From contig CALDUK010000017.1 of NCBI GenBank assembly GCA_937924905.1, positions 1 through 50,613 of the forward strand: a DNA stretch of 50,613 nt, written 5' to 3'. Origin of the DNA: an uncultured Paracoccaceae bacterium (lineage in GTDB: Bacteria; Pseudomonadota; Alphaproteobacteria; Rhodobacterales; Rhodobacteraceae). Each line of letters begins with the position of its first letter. Position 1 is the first letter of the stretch. Shown here one piece after another: positions 18,279 to 25,902 of this stretch. Made by a program: the position numbers and the translations under genes. The notes under the pieces were generated by a model. The model was not told where the DNA came from. It searched no databases and saw only the letters and a list, made by a program, of their open reading frames with translations.

Positions 18279-18776
18279 CTACGTTTCCTGCCCCGTGCGC
18301 ACAGCCGCCACAAGACCGATCAGCATGAACAACAAAAATGCGCCGATTGCCGCAAGCGCGGCCGCGGCTGCACCAGGCGATTCCCCGGTAAACCCAGCCG
18401 CCAACCCCGAAAACAACCAAAGCGGCGAAGACGCCAACAGCGCCCAGAATATCCCCATACGGACATGGTGTCCCGGGGCTTCGATTTTCAGCACCCGAAG
18501 GATCAAAAATACAACAATCGAGAACACGTAAAAAACCAATGGCATCATCAGGACCCATGCAAAGAACGCCCCCGCCATGCGTTCCTGAAACGAAATCGAC
18601 GGCTCAAGGAACGCCTGACGCGACAGAACCGGAAGGGCTGCGACGAATATCAGAAAACACGCGCCCATCAGCACCGCCAAGGCGCGCCCTTCGCTTGTCT
18701 CGCCCGCCCGCATCTGCCGCATCTGAACCTCGCGGGGCGACCGATAGGTCCGCGCAATGTCTGCCGCGATGCTCAT
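18279..18776 (-). CDS. Uncharacterised suf-operon membrane protein
   Basis: A 165-residue protein with a soluble basic N-terminus (TYRSPREVQMRQMRAGETSEG) and about four membrane segments (ALAVLMGACFLIFVAALPVL, FFAWVLMMPLVFYVFSIVVF, FWALLASSPLWLFSGLAAG and FLLFMLIGLVAAV). Its start overlaps the sufD stop as ATGA and it ends one base before the Yip1-like gene. I recognise no named domain; it resembles the Yip1-like neighbour in general layout and the two may act together. Confidence 0.75.
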   Translation of the reverse strand: MSIAADIARTYRSPREVQMRQMRAGETSEGRALAVLMGACFLIFVAALPVLSRQAFLEPSISFQERMAGAFFAWVLMMPLVFYVFSIVVFLILRVLKIEAPGHHVRMGIFWALLASSPLWLFSGLAAGFTGESPGAAAAALAAIGAFLLFMLIGLVAAVRTGQET

Positions 18777-20059
18777 CCTCGATGCCGCGTCAGCCAGCCT
18801 TCTAGGCGCAACCGGATGTCATCGGCAATCAGATCGTCTTCGATCTCGTCAATCGCTTCTGCCAGAAATGCCAGAACCAGCAAATCTTGCGCTTCGGCCA
18901 CAGGCACTCCGCGCGAGCGCAGGTAGAACAGCGCTTCCTCGTCGATCGCGCCCGATGTGCTTCCGTGCGAACAGGCAACATCGTCGGCGTAGATCTCCAA
19001 CTCGGGCTTCGCGAGGAATTGCGCATCTTCATCCAGCAACAAGGATTGGCTAATCTGATACCCGTCGGTTTTCTGCGCACCAGGCTTTACAAGAATTTTG
19101 CCCTGAAACGTGCCGATGGCGCCGTTCTTCAAGACCTTTTTATAAACCTGACGGCTTTCGCAATTCACCGCATCATGGGTGATGAATACCGTGTCATCAT
19201 GGTGAAATTCGCCGTCGCCCATTGCAGCGCCCGCGATGTGCGCGCTGGCGTTGTCACCGGTCAGTTCCAGAAACGCTTCGTTGCGCGTCAGGCGACCATT
19301 TGCGGTCAGCGTGAAACTTTTGAACGAAGAGTCCTCGCCCAATCGCGCAAAAAGATGCGTCACTGACCGCCGTTCGTGGTCACGCCCCTGCGTGCGCACA
19401 TGGTGAAAGGCACTTCGGTCTGCGATGTCGACTTCCAAGCAGGAATTAAACCTCGCAGCGGCCGGCCCGCTTTCCAAAAGCGTCAGGTCGGCGCCTTCTT
19501 CAACACGAACAACGAAGTGCAGAATGGCGTCGCTGTCGGTTTTTTCGTGCAAGTACCGGAAATGCAGAGGCTTTGACACCTTGCCCGTTGCACGCAGAAC
19601 AAACCCGTCTGTCGCAAAGGCCGAGTTCAACGCAGCAAAAGGTCGGTTTACCGGATCATGCGCGCGTGCTTCAAGAACACCGTACAAGTCCTTGGCCCAA
19701 TGGATGTCTTGCGCCGCCGCGTCAGCCAACCTTTGAATTTCAACACCTTCAAGCGACAAGTCATCAGACATGTCGGCATCGAACACACCGTCCCGAAAGA
19801 CCAGCGTCAGACGATCGAGGTCCCCAAAGTCCGGTGTATCACTCCCTTTGAAAAGAGCCGCTTCTGGCGCTTCAACGGCATTCAGGCTGTCGGGGCGCGT
19901 AAACCGCCAATATTCGTCACGCGGACCGGGCAACCCCATCTTTTCCAACCGCGCAAGGCCTGCGGCACGGGCTTCGCGGGCCCAGGCCCCGCTTTGCGGC
20001 ATGGCCAGCGCTGCAATCCGGGTTTGTGTTGCGTCCATTTTGGTTTGGGGCAGTGCCAT
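18773..20059 (-). CDS. sufD: Fe-S cluster assembly protein SufD
   Basis: A 428-residue beta-helix scaffold protein that pairs with SufB in the SufBC2D complex. Recognisable parts are GPRDEYWRFTRPDSLNAV near the N-terminus, the central FHHDDTVFITHDAVNCESRQ and GAIGTFQGKILV, and the SufB/SufD C-terminal core KPELEIYADDVACSHGSTSG and EEALFYLRSRGVP with the conserved histidine. The start ATG shares one base with the sufC stop (TAATG). Confidence 0.96.
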   Translation of the reverse strand: MALPQTKMDATQTRIAALAMPQSGAWAREARAAGLARLEKMGLPGPRDEYWRFTRPDSLNAVEAPEAALFKGSDTPDFGDLDRLTLVFRDGVFDADMSDDLSLEGVEIQRLADAAAQDIHWAKDLYGVLEARAHDPVNRPFAALNSAFATDGFVLRATGKVSKPLHFRYLHEKTDSDAILHFVVRVEEGADLTLLESGPAAARFNSCLEVDIADRSAFHHVRTQGRDHERRSVTHLFARLGEDSSFKSFTLTANGRLTRNEAFLELTGDNASAHIAGAAMGDGEFHHDDTVFITHDAVNCESRQVYKKVLKNGAIGTFQGKILVKPGAQKTDGYQISQSLLLDEDAQFLAKPELEIYADDVACSHGSTSGAIDEEALFYLRSRGVPVAEAQDLLVLAFLAEAIDEIEDDLIADDIRLRLEGWLTRHRG

Positions 20060-20814
20060 TACGCCACCTCGGCCAGAATATCGGCATATCCGTTGTTTTC
20101 GACTTCCAGCGCCAATTCCGGCCCACCGGATTTCACAATCCTGCCGTCTGCCATGATGTGCACGACGTCCGGCCGGATGTGATCAAGCAAACGCTGGTAA
20201 TGCGTGATCACCAGGAATGCCCGACCCTCATCCCGCAACGCGTTGACGCCTTCCGACACAAGCCGCATTGCGTCAACGTCCAGGCCGCTGTCGGTTTCAT
20301 CCAGAATGCACATGCGCGGTTCCAACATCGCCATTTGCAAAATCTCGTTCCTCTTTTTCTCGCCGCCCGAGAAACCTACATTGACGGGGCGCTTCAACAT
20401 ATCGGCGTCAATCTTAAGCGCTTTCGCACGTTCGCGGACCAACTTCAGAAAATCCGCCGCGCTCATTTCATCTTGTCCACGCGCTTTGCGCTGCGCGTTC
20501 AATGCAGTCCGCAGGAAGGTCATGTTGCCCACGCCCGGGATTTCAACCGGATATTGAAAGGCCAGAAAGAGGCCAGCCGCCGCTCTTTCCTCGGTCTCCA
20601 TCTCCAAAAGATCTTCACCCTCCAGCGTCGCGGTGCCATCGGTGACGTCATAGCCATCGCGCCCGGACAAGACATAGGACAACGTCGATTTACCGGACCC
20701 GTTCGGCCCCATAATCGCATGGACCGCACCCGCAGGAACGTCTAGATCGACGCCTTTCAGAATGACCTTGTCTTCTTCCTCAAGTTTCACGTGTAGATTA
20801 TTGATTTTAAGCAT
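20059..20814 (-). CDS. sufC: Fe-S cluster assembly ATPase SufC
   Basis: A 251-residue ABC-type ATPase that drives conformational change in SufB-SufD. Motifs are Walker A GPNGSGKST, signature GFSGGEKKRNEI, and Walker B MCILDETDSGLDVDAM followed by the switch histidine in FLVITHYQRLLDHI. A GAGGAAG ribosome site precedes the ATG at 20814. An 80-base gap separates it from the upstream membrane-protein gene; all other neighbours are tightly packed. Confidence 0.97.
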   Translation of the reverse strand: MLKINNLHVKLEEEDKVILKGVDLDVPAGAVHAIMGPNGSGKSTLSYVLSGRDGYDVTDGTATLEGEDLLEMETEERAAAGLFLAFQYPVEIPGVGNMTFLRTALNAQRKARGQDEMSAADFLKLVRERAKALKIDADMLKRPVNVGFSGGEKKRNEILQMAMLEPRMCILDETDSGLDVDAMRLVSEGVNALRDEGRAFLVITHYQRLLDHIRPDVVHIMADGRIVKSGGPELALEVENNGYADILAEVA

Positions 20815-20894
20815 TTTTCTTCCTCACGCATGCGCAAAAAGATGCGCCTCAAGGGCACATCTTCCGAAGCGATTCATTGATGATTTCGGGGTGT

Positions 20895-21428
20895 CTAGAC
20901 GGCTGCTAAGACAGCTTTCACGTAGGGTTCCGAAAAGAACCCTGAATAGAGGCCGGGCATCGCCTGCATCATATTCAGTTTGTAATACGAGGTCGCAAAA
21001 AAACCGCCGGCCAGTGCGACGAATTTTAACCCTGTCATCAACCGGAACGTCCAACCGAAGGCCAACGCCAACAGCCCGCCGATGACAAATGGTGCGTACG
21101 GCAGGAACGTCGCCATCGCTTCGGGAAGTTGCAAAGGCACGAGGCCGCCTTCCTGAAAGAAGTGAAAACTTGCCGCTTGGCCCACAAACATGGACAGGCC
21201 GCCGAAGAAAACGGCCAACAGCACCAGCGAAGACGTCGCGCCGGAATTCAGATCGACCTTTTTCTTCCGCTTGCGTTTGACGCGCACGGTGTTGTCGATC
21301 TTGCCTTTCTTGGCACGATCTTCGTCCCGCGGCCCGATTTCCAGCGAGCCCATGGTGTTCTTGCCGCCCTTTTTGATGCGCGAGATGCGACGGTCGAACC
21401 CATCGCGTTGCTTGTCTACAAGAGCCAT
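20895..21428 (-). CDS. Uncharacterised suf-operon membrane protein with basic N-terminal domain
   Basis: A 177-residue protein. The N-terminal 65 residues are hydrophilic and very basic (RRISRIKKGGKNTMGSLEIG, then RVKRKRKKKVDLNSG). The rest has three or four hydrophobic segments (SLVLLAVFFGGLSMFVGQAA, FVIGGLLALAFGWTF). The ATG at 21428 follows GGAGAACGCAG; a longer reading from 21458 is unlikely. It sits between the YbjQ-like gene and sufC. The KRKRKKK patch facing the cytoplasm could bind nucleic acid or acidic lipid; function unknown. Confidence 0.75.
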   Translation of the reverse strand: MALVDKQRDGFDRRISRIKKGGKNTMGSLEIGPRDEDRAKKGKIDNTVRVKRKRKKKVDLNSGATSSLVLLAVFFGGLSMFVGQAASFHFFQEGGLVPLQLPEAMATFLPYAPFVIGGLLALAFGWTFRLMTGLKFVALAGGFFATSYYKLNMMQAMPGLYSGFFSEPYVKAVLAAV

Positions 21429-21544
21429 TCTGCGTTCTCCAAAATTTGGAACCCACATAATTTCTCAAGGAAACATGGCGTTTTAAGGGCGCATACGCGA
21501 TGATTTCGGTGCGATTTCCGTGATATTTCAGGACGTTCTCCATT

Positions 21545-21856
21545 TTAGGCGACCGTCACCGCCGTGCCACTGGCCGACACCATCAGCATATTGTTAATCA
21601 CTTCGTAATCCAGATCGACACCAACCACAGCGTTGCCGCCTGCGGCCCGGGCGCGCTCTTCCAATTCCTGCAAGGCAATCTGACGGGCTTTGGCAAGCTC
21701 TTCTTCGTAAGCACCCGAGCGGCCGCCCACGATATCTGTGATCGACGCAAAGATGTCGCGAAACACATTCGCTCCCAAAATGGCTTCGCCGACCACGACC
21801 CCATGATAGGCCGCAATCGATTTGCCTTCGACCGACGGTGTCGTGGTCACGATCAT
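21545..21856 (-). CDS. YbjQ/UPF0145 family protein
   Basis: A 103-residue protein of the YbjQ (UPF0145, DUF74) family: [20 protein letters not shown], then [36 protein letters not shown] and [15 protein letters not shown]. The family forms pentamers and has been called heavy-metal binding, without firm function. The ATG at 21856 has GGGAGAAAC at good distance. It is encoded between sufB and the basic membrane protein, so a link to metal or cluster handling is plausible but not shown. Confidence 0.88.
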   Translation of the reverse strand: MIVTTTPSVEGKSIAAYHGVVVGEAILGANVFRDIFASITDIVGGRSGAYEEELAKARQIALQELEERARAAGGNAVVGVDLDYEVINNMLMVSASGTAVTVA

Positions 21857-21947
21857 AGACGTTTCTCCCCAAGGCGGCATCGTTTACTGCTCATTCGCAA
21901 GGCAGGGATGGCTGAAAACGCAGCACGAACGCCGCGCTGCGGTTCCG

Positions 21948-23468
21948 CTACCCCACCGATCCTTCCAGCGAGATCGCCACCAACTGCTGTGCTTCCATGG
22001 CAAATTCCATGGGCAACGCTTGCAACACTTCCTTGCAAAACCCGTTGACGACAAGCGCCACGGCTTCTTCCTCGTCCATTCCACGTTGACGGCAATAGAA
22101 TAGCTGATCGTCGTCTACTTTCGACGTCGTCGCCTCGTGTTCCACGCGGGACGAATTATTCTTTACCTCGATATAAGGCACGGTATGCGCCCCGCATTTG
22201 TCACCAATCAGCAGTGAATCGCATTGCGTATAATTGCGGCTGTCTTTCGCTTTCGGATGCATCGACACAAGACCACGGTACGTGTTCTGGGCTTTGCCCG
22301 CGCTTATCCCCTTTGAGACGATGCGCGATTTGGTGTTCTTCCCCAAATGCACCATCTTTGTGCCCGTGTCGGCCTGTTGCATGTTGTTGGTGATCGCAAT
22401 CGAGTAAAATTCGCCCTGGCTGTCGTCGCCCCGCAAAATGCAGGATGGGTATTTCCAGGTGACAGAAGACCCGGTTTCGACCTGCGTCCACATCACTTTC
22501 GAACGGTCTCCCCGGCAATCGGCACGCTTGGTGACAAAGTTGTAAATGCCGCCTCTGCCGTTTTCGTCGCCAGGAAACCAGTTCTGGACGGTCGAATACT
22601 TGATTTCAGCGTCATCCATCACGACCAACTCGACAACGGCCGCATGCAGTTGCGACGTGTCACGCTGCGGCGCTGTGCAGCCTTCAAGATAGGACACATA
22701 CGCGCCTTTATCGGCAATGATCAGGGTCCGTTCAAACTGCCCGGTGTTCTCTGCATTGATCCGAAAATACGTGGACAGCTCCATCGGGCACCGCACGCCT
22801 TCTGGGACATAGACAAACGACCCATCAGAAAAGACCGCGCTGTTCAGCGTCGCATAATAATTGTCCGTCACCGGCACCACAGATGCGAGGTATTTTTTGA
22901 CCAATTCGGGGTGCTCTTGGATCGCTTCCGAGATCGAACAAAAGATTACGCCCGCTTTTGCCAACTCATCTTTGAAGGTCGTGCCAACCGACACACTGTC
23001 AAAGACGGCATCGACGGCCACTTTCCGGCCTTCCTCGGGCATGTTACCCGCCCCTTCGACACCCGCCAGGATCATTTGCTCTTTCAGCGGGATGCCCAGC
23101 TTTTCATATGTCTCCAGCAGCTTCGGATCGACCTCGTCCAACGACTTGGGCTTTTCCTGCATGCTTTTCGGTTTGGCGTAATAGTACTGATCTTGAAAAT
23201 CGATCTTGGGATAATCGACCATCGCCCAATCGGGTTCTTCCATTTGCAACCAGCGTCGATAGGCGTCCAGCCGCCATTCAGTCATCCAGTCGGGTTCATT
23301 GTTCTTGGCTGAAATCAAACGCACGATGTCTTCGGTCAGACCCTTCGGCGCATATTCCATCTCGATGTCGGTTTCCCAGCCGTACTTATACGTATCCAGC
23401 TGACGAACCGCATCCACGGTTTCCTGATCGACACCGTCTTTGACTTCTATTGTATCCAAAGCTGCCAT
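21948..23468 (-). CDS. sufB: Fe-S cluster assembly scaffold SufB
   Basis: A 506-residue core scaffold on which Fe-S clusters are built in the SufBC2D complex. The N-terminal region is [20 protein letters not shown]. The beta-helix core includes [31 protein letters not shown] and [19 protein letters not shown], and the C-terminal part has [20 protein letters not shown] with the cysteine that receives sulfur. It follows the class I desulfurase gene after 12 bases. Confidence 0.98.
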   Translation of the reverse strand: MAALDTIEVKDGVDQETVDAVRQLDTYKYGWETDIEMEYAPKGLTEDIVRLISAKNNEPDWMTEWRLDAYRRWLQMEEPDWAMVDYPKIDFQDQYYYAKPKSMQEKPKSLDEVDPKLLETYEKLGIPLKEQMILAGVEGAGNMPEEGRKVAVDAVFDSVSVGTTFKDELAKAGVIFCSISEAIQEHPELVKKYLASVVPVTDNYYATLNSAVFSDGSFVYVPEGVRCPMELSTYFRINAENTGQFERTLIIADKGAYVSYLEGCTAPQRDTSQLHAAVVELVVMDDAEIKYSTVQNWFPGDENGRGGIYNFVTKRADCRGDRSKVMWTQVETGSSVTWKYPSCILRGDDSQGEFYSIAITNNMQQADTGTKMVHLGKNTKSRIVSKGISAGKAQNTYRGLVSMHPKAKDSRNYTQCDSLLIGDKCGAHTVPYIEVKNNSSRVEHEATTSKVDDDQLFYCRQRGMDEEEAVALVVNGFCKEVLQALPMEFAMEAQQLVAISLEGSVG

Positions 23469-23480
23469 TTCCCTGTGTCC

Positions 23481-24551
23481 TCATGCCGCCCGCTGGCGGA
23501 ATTTCTTTTCGTGCTTCAGCCACGTTTCCGCGAAACGCAGCACTTCATCTTCTGTCGTCGAAGGTCCCATCGAAACCCTCAGCGCGCCTTCAGCCGTGCG
23601 ATCATCAAGACCCATAGCCCGCAAAACGCGCGGCACTTTCACCTTACCACTGGAACAGGCCGAGCCGCTGGAAACCGCGAACCCGGCAAGGTCCATTTGC
23701 ATCACCTGCGTCTCGCCCTTCCACCCGGGCGTCGCAAAACAAGACGTGTTCGGCAGGCGCGGCGCATCAATCCCTACAAAAATAGTCTCTTTTGACTGGG
23801 ATGCCAGCGCATTTTCTAGAATGTTTCTAAGTTTTTCGATCCGGTCCCAGGCGCCGTGGTCCAGATCACGCTGGGCTGCGGCACAAGCCGCCCCAAACCC
23901 AGCAATTCCCACAACATTTTCTGTGCCCGACCGTCGGCCCAATTCCTGACCACCGCCCTTTTGCAGGCCCCCAAAATCCAGCCCGTCGCGGATCAACAGT
24001 GCGCCAACGCCCTTTGGCCCCCCAAGTTTATGCGCACTGAGACAGGCCATTTCCGCCCCAGACCAGTGGAAAGACCAAGCGATGCGGCCCACGGCCTGCG
24101 TGACGTCCAGAAACAAAGACTGCGCAAAAGCGTCGCCGCACGACCAACCGTCGTCACCCTTTTCAGGCGGAAAACGCACAACCCCGGTTTCAGAATTGGC
24201 CAGCCCCATGGCCAGCGTCGTACTCCGGCCACCTGTGCGGGTCGGATCATGGCGCGCCCAGACGGCATCATGGGCGGTATCCTCCACTTGAACGGCCCCG
24301 CACAACGCGACATCGGCCAAAACCGATGCGGCTTCTGTTGCTCCGCTGGTGAACACAACCTCGCCCGGTTTGCATCCACAAAGCGTGGCCACCTGCGCAC
24401 GGGCGCGCTCTACGATGGCCCTTGCGGCCCGCCCTTCGGAATGCACCGAAGACGGGTTCCCCGCCACATCCATCGCGGCCAGCATCGCGTCCCGCGCCTC
24501 TGGCCTTAGTGGGGCGGTTGCATTCCAATCCAGATAGACCCGGCGGGTCAT
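23481..24551 (-). CDS. Class I (NifS/IscS-like) cysteine desulfurase
   Basis: A 356-residue PLP enzyme, shorter than E. coli IscS (404). It shows VYLDWNATAPLRPEARDAM, GNPSSVHSEGRAAR, VVFTSGATEAASVLAD, the PLP-lysine segment CLSAHKLGGPKGVGALLI and the catalytic cysteine in VSSGSACSSGKVKVP, all class I. It is the second gene of the iscR-suf operon, which also encodes the class II enzyme SufS. One internal stretch, encoding LRNILEN, contains a near copy of the operator found upstream of iscR and uses the rare codons AGA and CTA. Confidence 0.95.
   Translation of the reverse strand: MTRRVYLDWNATAPLRPEARDAMLAAMDVAGNPSSVHSEGRAARAIVERARAQVATLCGCKPGEVVFTSGATEAASVLADVALCGAVQVEDTAHDAVWARHDPTRTGGRSTTLAMGLANSETGVVRFPPEKGDDGWSCGDAFAQSLFLDVTQAVGRIAWSFHWSGAEMACLSAHKLGGPKGVGALLIRDGLDFGGLQKGGGQELGRRSGTENVVGIAGFGAACAAAQRDLDHGAWDRIEKLRNILENALASQSKETIFVGIDAPRLPNTSCFATPGWKGETQVMQMDLAGFAVSSGSACSSGKVKVPRVLRAMGLDDRTAEGALRVSMGPSTTEDEVLRFAETWLKHEKKFRQRAA
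23817..23829. promoter_or_regulatory. Near copy of the iscR operator inside the desulfurase gene
   Basis: TAGAATGTTTCTA differs by one base, in the spacer, from the core of the palindrome upstream of iscR (TAGAACGTTTCTA). It falls within the coding sequence for LRNIL and is spelled with AGA and CTA, codons that look uncommon in these genes. It could be an internal regulatory site or coincidence. Confidence 0.4.
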
Positions 24552-24623
24552 GCGCCCCCTGCCGAAACGCGGGACAACCCCGGCATGCTTGGTTGCAATG
24601 TCTGCGCGGGCATGGCGGCAGAA

Positions 24624-25085
24624 TCAGTTATCATCGACCACCTCGAACAAAGCCGGCACGGCTGGGCAAGGCGCCAGATCATTTGTCACGACATCCGACA
24701 GACGTGTCTGGTGCAAGAAAACATAGACATGGGCCGACAAGCCTTCCCACAACCGGTTTGTAAGGCTTTGTGCGCGCGACCCCGAGGCCCCGCCTGATGC
24801 GCCAGCACCGGTATGCATGGCACTTACCGTTTCATCTACAGCGCCCAGAATATCGACGACCCGAATGCTCTCGGCAGGTTTGGCCAGTCGATATCCCCCG
24901 CCGGGGCCCCGGACACTGTCGACCAAACCGGCACGGCGCAGCTTTACAAACAACTGTTCCAGATAGGGCAACGAAATGTCCTGGCGCTTTGAAATCTCGG
25001 CCAGCGACAGCAATTGATCCGCAGGCGACAGCGCCAAATCGGCAAGCGCAACCATGGCGTAACGCCCTTTGGTGCTTAATTTCAT
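24624..25085 (-). CDS. iscR: Rrf2-family iron-sulfur regulator IscR, lacking the usual cysteine ligands
   Basis: A 153-residue Rrf2 regulator with a winged helix at the N-terminus (MKLSTKGRYAMVALADLAL, ISLPYLEQLFVKLRRAGLV, VRGPGGGYRLAKP) and a dimerisation helix. IscR normally binds 2Fe-2S through three cysteines near 92-104 and a histidine. Here that loop reads MHTGAGASGGASGSRAQ with none; the only cysteine is C140 near the C-terminus. Rhodobacter sphaeroides IscR has been reported to be of such an atypical type and to repress Fe-S and iron genes. It is the first gene of the suf operon, with a palindrome over its promoter, suggesting autoregulation. Confidence 0.93.
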   Translation of the reverse strand: MKLSTKGRYAMVALADLALSPADQLLSLAEISKRQDISLPYLEQLFVKLRRAGLVDSVRGPGGGYRLAKPAESIRVVDILGAVDETVSAMHTGAGASGGASGSRAQSLTNRLWEGLSAHVYVFLHQTRLSDVVTNDLAPCPAVPALFEVVDDN

Positions 25086-25168
25086 GGGACCCGCTTCCCC
25101 ACCTTATTCGATTGACCTTTTGGCAACCAACAATTACCTCACCGTGACGTTCAAAGCGCGAGACTTGA

Positions 25169-25185
25169 TTTAGAACGTTTCTAAA
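25169..25185. promoter_or_regulatory. Perfect palindrome over the iscR-suf promoter (probable IscR or iron-response operator)
   Basis: TTTAGAA-CGT-TTCTAAA is a perfect 7+3+7 inverted repeat lying across the -10 box of the iscR promoter. Its place matches that of the predicted Iron-Rhodo-box/IscR operators of Rhodobacterales. I could not compare it with that consensus here. Binding would block the promoter, fitting repression. Confidence 0.7.
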
Positions 25186-25206
25186 GTACCGGACCAAAGG
25201 CGTCAA
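25178..25206 (-). promoter_or_regulatory. Sigma-70 type promoter of the iscR-suf operon
   Basis: On the minus strand TTGACG (25201-25206) and TAGAAA (25178-25183) are spaced by 17 bases. Transcription would start near 25171, leaving a leader of about 85 nt before the iscR ATG. The -10 box is embedded in the palindrome at 25169-25185. Confidence 0.65.
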
Positions 25207-25244
25207 CTTTGCGAAGGCTCTGAGTAGAAGGGGTGGCAAGACCT

Positions 25245-25898
25245 ATGCCTGAAGTGATTTTTCCCGGGCCAGATGGTCGGCTGGAAGGCCGGTATCATCC
25301 GCAAAAAACCAAAGATGCGCCAATCGCCATCATCCTTCATCCACACCCGCAATTCGGCGGCACAATGAACAACCGCGTGGTGTATAATCTGCACTATGCG
25401 TTTCATAATATGGGTTTCAATGTTCTGCGCTTCAACTTTCGGGGCGTTGGCCGCAGCCAGGGCGAATATGATCAGGGCATCGGCGAATTGTCCGATGCGG
25501 CCAGTGCGCTTGATTACCTGCAATCGATGAACCAGAACGCCAAGCATTGCTGGGTCGCGGGCTTTTCCTTTGGCGCCTGGATCGGCATGCAGCTTCTGAT
25601 GCGCCGGCCCGAGATCACAGGGTTCATCAGCGTCTCACCGCCTGCGAATATGTATGACTTCTCATTCCTCGCACCCTGCCCGGCATCGGGCCTGATCATC
25701 AACGGCACCGGTGACCGTGTGGCCCCGCCTCGTGACACGCATACGCTTGTGAACAAGCTGCACGAACAAAAGGGCATCACCATCACGCATGAGGAAATCG
25801 AAGGCGCCGGGCATTTCTTCGAAGACCCGCATATGGACACGATGATTGGCAACGTGTCGGAATATGTGCAGCGCCGTCTGACCGAAAACACCCGCTAA
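25245..25898 (+). CDS. Alpha/beta hydrolase
   Basis: A 217-residue alpha/beta hydrolase. The oxyanion region is ILHPHPQFGGTMNNRVVYN, the strand-turn-helix FNVLRFNFRGVGRSQG, the nucleophile elbow VAGFSFGAWIG (Ser in G-x-S-x-G), the acid region IINGTGDRVAPP and the final histidine EIEGAGHFF. Proteins of this form are common in alphaproteobacteria beside the isc/suf genes, but their substrate is not known. It is divergent from iscR. The ATG at 25245 follows AGAAGGGG; a GTG four codons upstream is the alternative. Confidence 0.9.
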   Translation: MPEVIFPGPDGRLEGRYHPQKTKDAPIAIILHPHPQFGGTMNNRVVYNLHYAFHNMGFNVLRFNFRGVGRSQGEYDQGIGELSDAASALDYLQSMNQNAKHCWVAGFSFGAWIGMQLLMRRPEITGFISVSPPANMYDFSFLAPCPASGLIINGTGDRVAPPRDTHTLVNKLHEQKGITITHEEIEGAGHFFEDPHMDTMIGNVSEYVQRRLTENTR

Positions 25899-25902
25899 GC
25901 GG

